From Nitrospinota bacterium (GTDB lineage: Bacteria; Nitrospirota; Nitrospiria; Nitrospirales; UBA8639), in contig JADFRB010000149.1 of the NCBI GenBank assembly GCA_022561525.1, forward strand, positions 1 to 5,750: DNA of 5,750 nucleotides, read 5' to 3'. Below, one piece after another: positions 5,041 to 5,750 of this stretch. The notes under the pieces were generated by a model that saw only the letters and a program-made list of their open reading frames with translations, was not told the DNA's origin and searched no databases. Positions within the stretch are counted from its first letter, which is position 1. Every line of letters begins with the position of its first letter. The translations under genes were made by a program, and so were the position numbers.

Positions 5041-5571
5041 TCAAGAAACCTCTTCAATCTTCAATAAATATTTAATGATCTTATCCAATGCGCGGGCGCT
5101 GAGTTTTTGGCCGTACCAGCGGGGCATGACGCGATCGCGATAGCCTTCCACGATATAGACGCCTGGATTCAAAATGGATTCTTGCACATACTCCCATTCA
5201 GTTTGGGCAGTCCCTCGATAGTTTGGATCGGCTAATCGCTTGGGGGCATTGGTGCCCAATTCCAGTTTCGGTCCTTCTCGCCCTTTGGCCACCAGAATGC
5301 CCGGAATGATATGGCACACGGCGCACCCCGATTGAATAAAAATTTTATCGATGGGCTCCTTGCCTGTTGCCAACGGGATGTTGGCTTTGTTTACCTTTTT
5401 CTTCTTTGTCGCGTTCTCTGATGTTTCAACATTCGATTTGTCAACGACTTCTTGCTTTGAATCATCGGAAGACAAGATTCGGTTGACGGTCCAAAAAAAG
5501 GCCACACACAAGACCACGATGATGATGAGCGTCTCTTTATCCAACTGAGATTGTTTCTTGTTCGCCGCCAC
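5041..5571 (-). CDS. Membrane-anchored mono-haem c-type cytochrome
   Basis: This is an electron carrier with covalently bound haem, exposed to the periplasm. The 176-residue protein has a short polar N-terminus, a hydrophobic segment at about 15-29 (LIIIVVLCVAFFWTV) acting as an uncleaved anchor or signal, and a Ser/Asp/Lys-rich linker (about 33-70). The class I cytochrome domain follows. Haem attachment is CAVCH at 83-87, and the likely distal ligand is M149 in DRVMPRWYG. GPKLELGTNAP and the closing helix (LDKIIKYLLKIEE) are typical of the fold. The start is a GTG at 5571 with weak GAG upstream. The style of the domain recalls cytochromes of Nitrospira, where paralogues are common; that is from memory. 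Its partner oxidoreductase is not in the window. A copy of its 3' end lies at 2703-2790. Confidence 0.9.
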   Translation of the reverse strand: MAANKKQSQLDKETLIIIVVLCVAFFWTVNRILSSDDSKQEVVDKSNVETSENATKKKKVNKANIPLATGKEPIDKIFIQSGCAVCHIIPGILVAKGREGPKLELGTNAPKRLADPNYRGTAQTEWEYVQESILNPGVYIVEGYRDRVMPRWYGQKLSARALDKIIKYLLKIEEVS

Positions 5572-5750
5572 GTCACTCTACCTGTTGGTTACATTCAACA
5601 GTTCGCTTCCACTTCGTATCTCTAGCATAGATTAGGGATACGCACCAACTAGTATAGCGTTTCATAAATGCGTGTATCTTTGTGGTGGGCCTAAGACTCT
5701 TGGGCACCTCTAAAAACCGTCCTTTTCCGTGATGGCGGCGTCAGCCGCGT
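5572..5750. other. Upstream region of the cytochrome gene, no gene seen
   Basis: I see no convincing reading frame here. On the minus strand TATACT (5651-5656) would serve as a -10 about 80 bases before the cytochrome start, but the best -35 at 16 bases (GATACA) is weak. GCGGC-gtca-GCCGC near 5734-5747 is a short perfect hairpin without a T tract. Confidence 0.3.

Noticed and set aside
4719..5075. A plus-strand frame over the SWIM remnant
   Set aside because: Antisense to a recognisable SWIM-family pseudogene and without any motif.
1..5750. CRISPR array, tRNA or rRNA
   Set aside because: No regularly spaced direct repeats, no cloverleaf-like segment and no rRNA-like conserved stretches were seen on either strand.

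Overview
The window looks like an accessory, gene-decay stretch of a bacterial chromosome. Composition is near balanced. The intact mono-haem cytochrome c at the right end (CAVCH, GPKLELGTNAPKRLADPNY, RVMPRWYGQKL) resembles cytochromes I associate with Nitrospira and relatives. Assignment to Nitrospirota is an inference from protein style, not a marker-gene identification. Every host gene that can be supported is on the minus strand; only the insertion sequence is transcribed on the plus strand.

Layout, left to right. 1-219: non-coding flank with a REP-like hairpin (103-152). 220-1298: a complete IS1595-type insertion sequence with 22-bp terminal inverted repeats and a transposase broken by a +1 frameshift in a T run. 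1299-2608: the remains of a tightly packed three-gene minus-strand operon. In transcription order it holds a uracil-DNA-glycosylase-like gene with an in-frame TGA, a small unknown gene with a frameshift (joined by an ATGA overlap), and a coiled-coil protein whose probable C-terminal J domain is cut off by the IS. 2703-2790: a duplicated 3' tail of the cytochrome c gene. 2830-3313: a DUF4160/DUF2442 overlapping pair. The DUF2442 gene is intact; the DUF4160 gene is complete in one frame except for an internal TGA. 3314-3807: poorly coding sequence with two overlapping weak ORFs. 3808-4483: an apparently intact VapBC-type toxin-antitoxin operon with a sigma70-type promoter predicted to give a leaderless mRNA, and a dyad over the -10 and start codon. 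4603-4952: a SWIM-type protein gene whose zinc-finger core has been deleted, fusing its two ends out of frame. 5041-5571: the intact membrane-anchored cytochrome c. 5572-5750: its upstream region.

Functionally, only the cytochrome c, the VapBC pair and DUF2442 look intact. Everything else carries one identifiable lesion (two internal TGAs, two one-base shifts in T4 runs, one IS truncation, one internal deletion, one partial duplication), so the original genes can still be read. I did not find a clearly new multi-gene defence or metabolic system. The most informative results are the hidden DUF4160 gene, the reconstructed UDG-like/unknown/J-protein operon, the repeated in-frame TGA lesions, and the leaderless, dyad-controlled toxin-antitoxin promoter.
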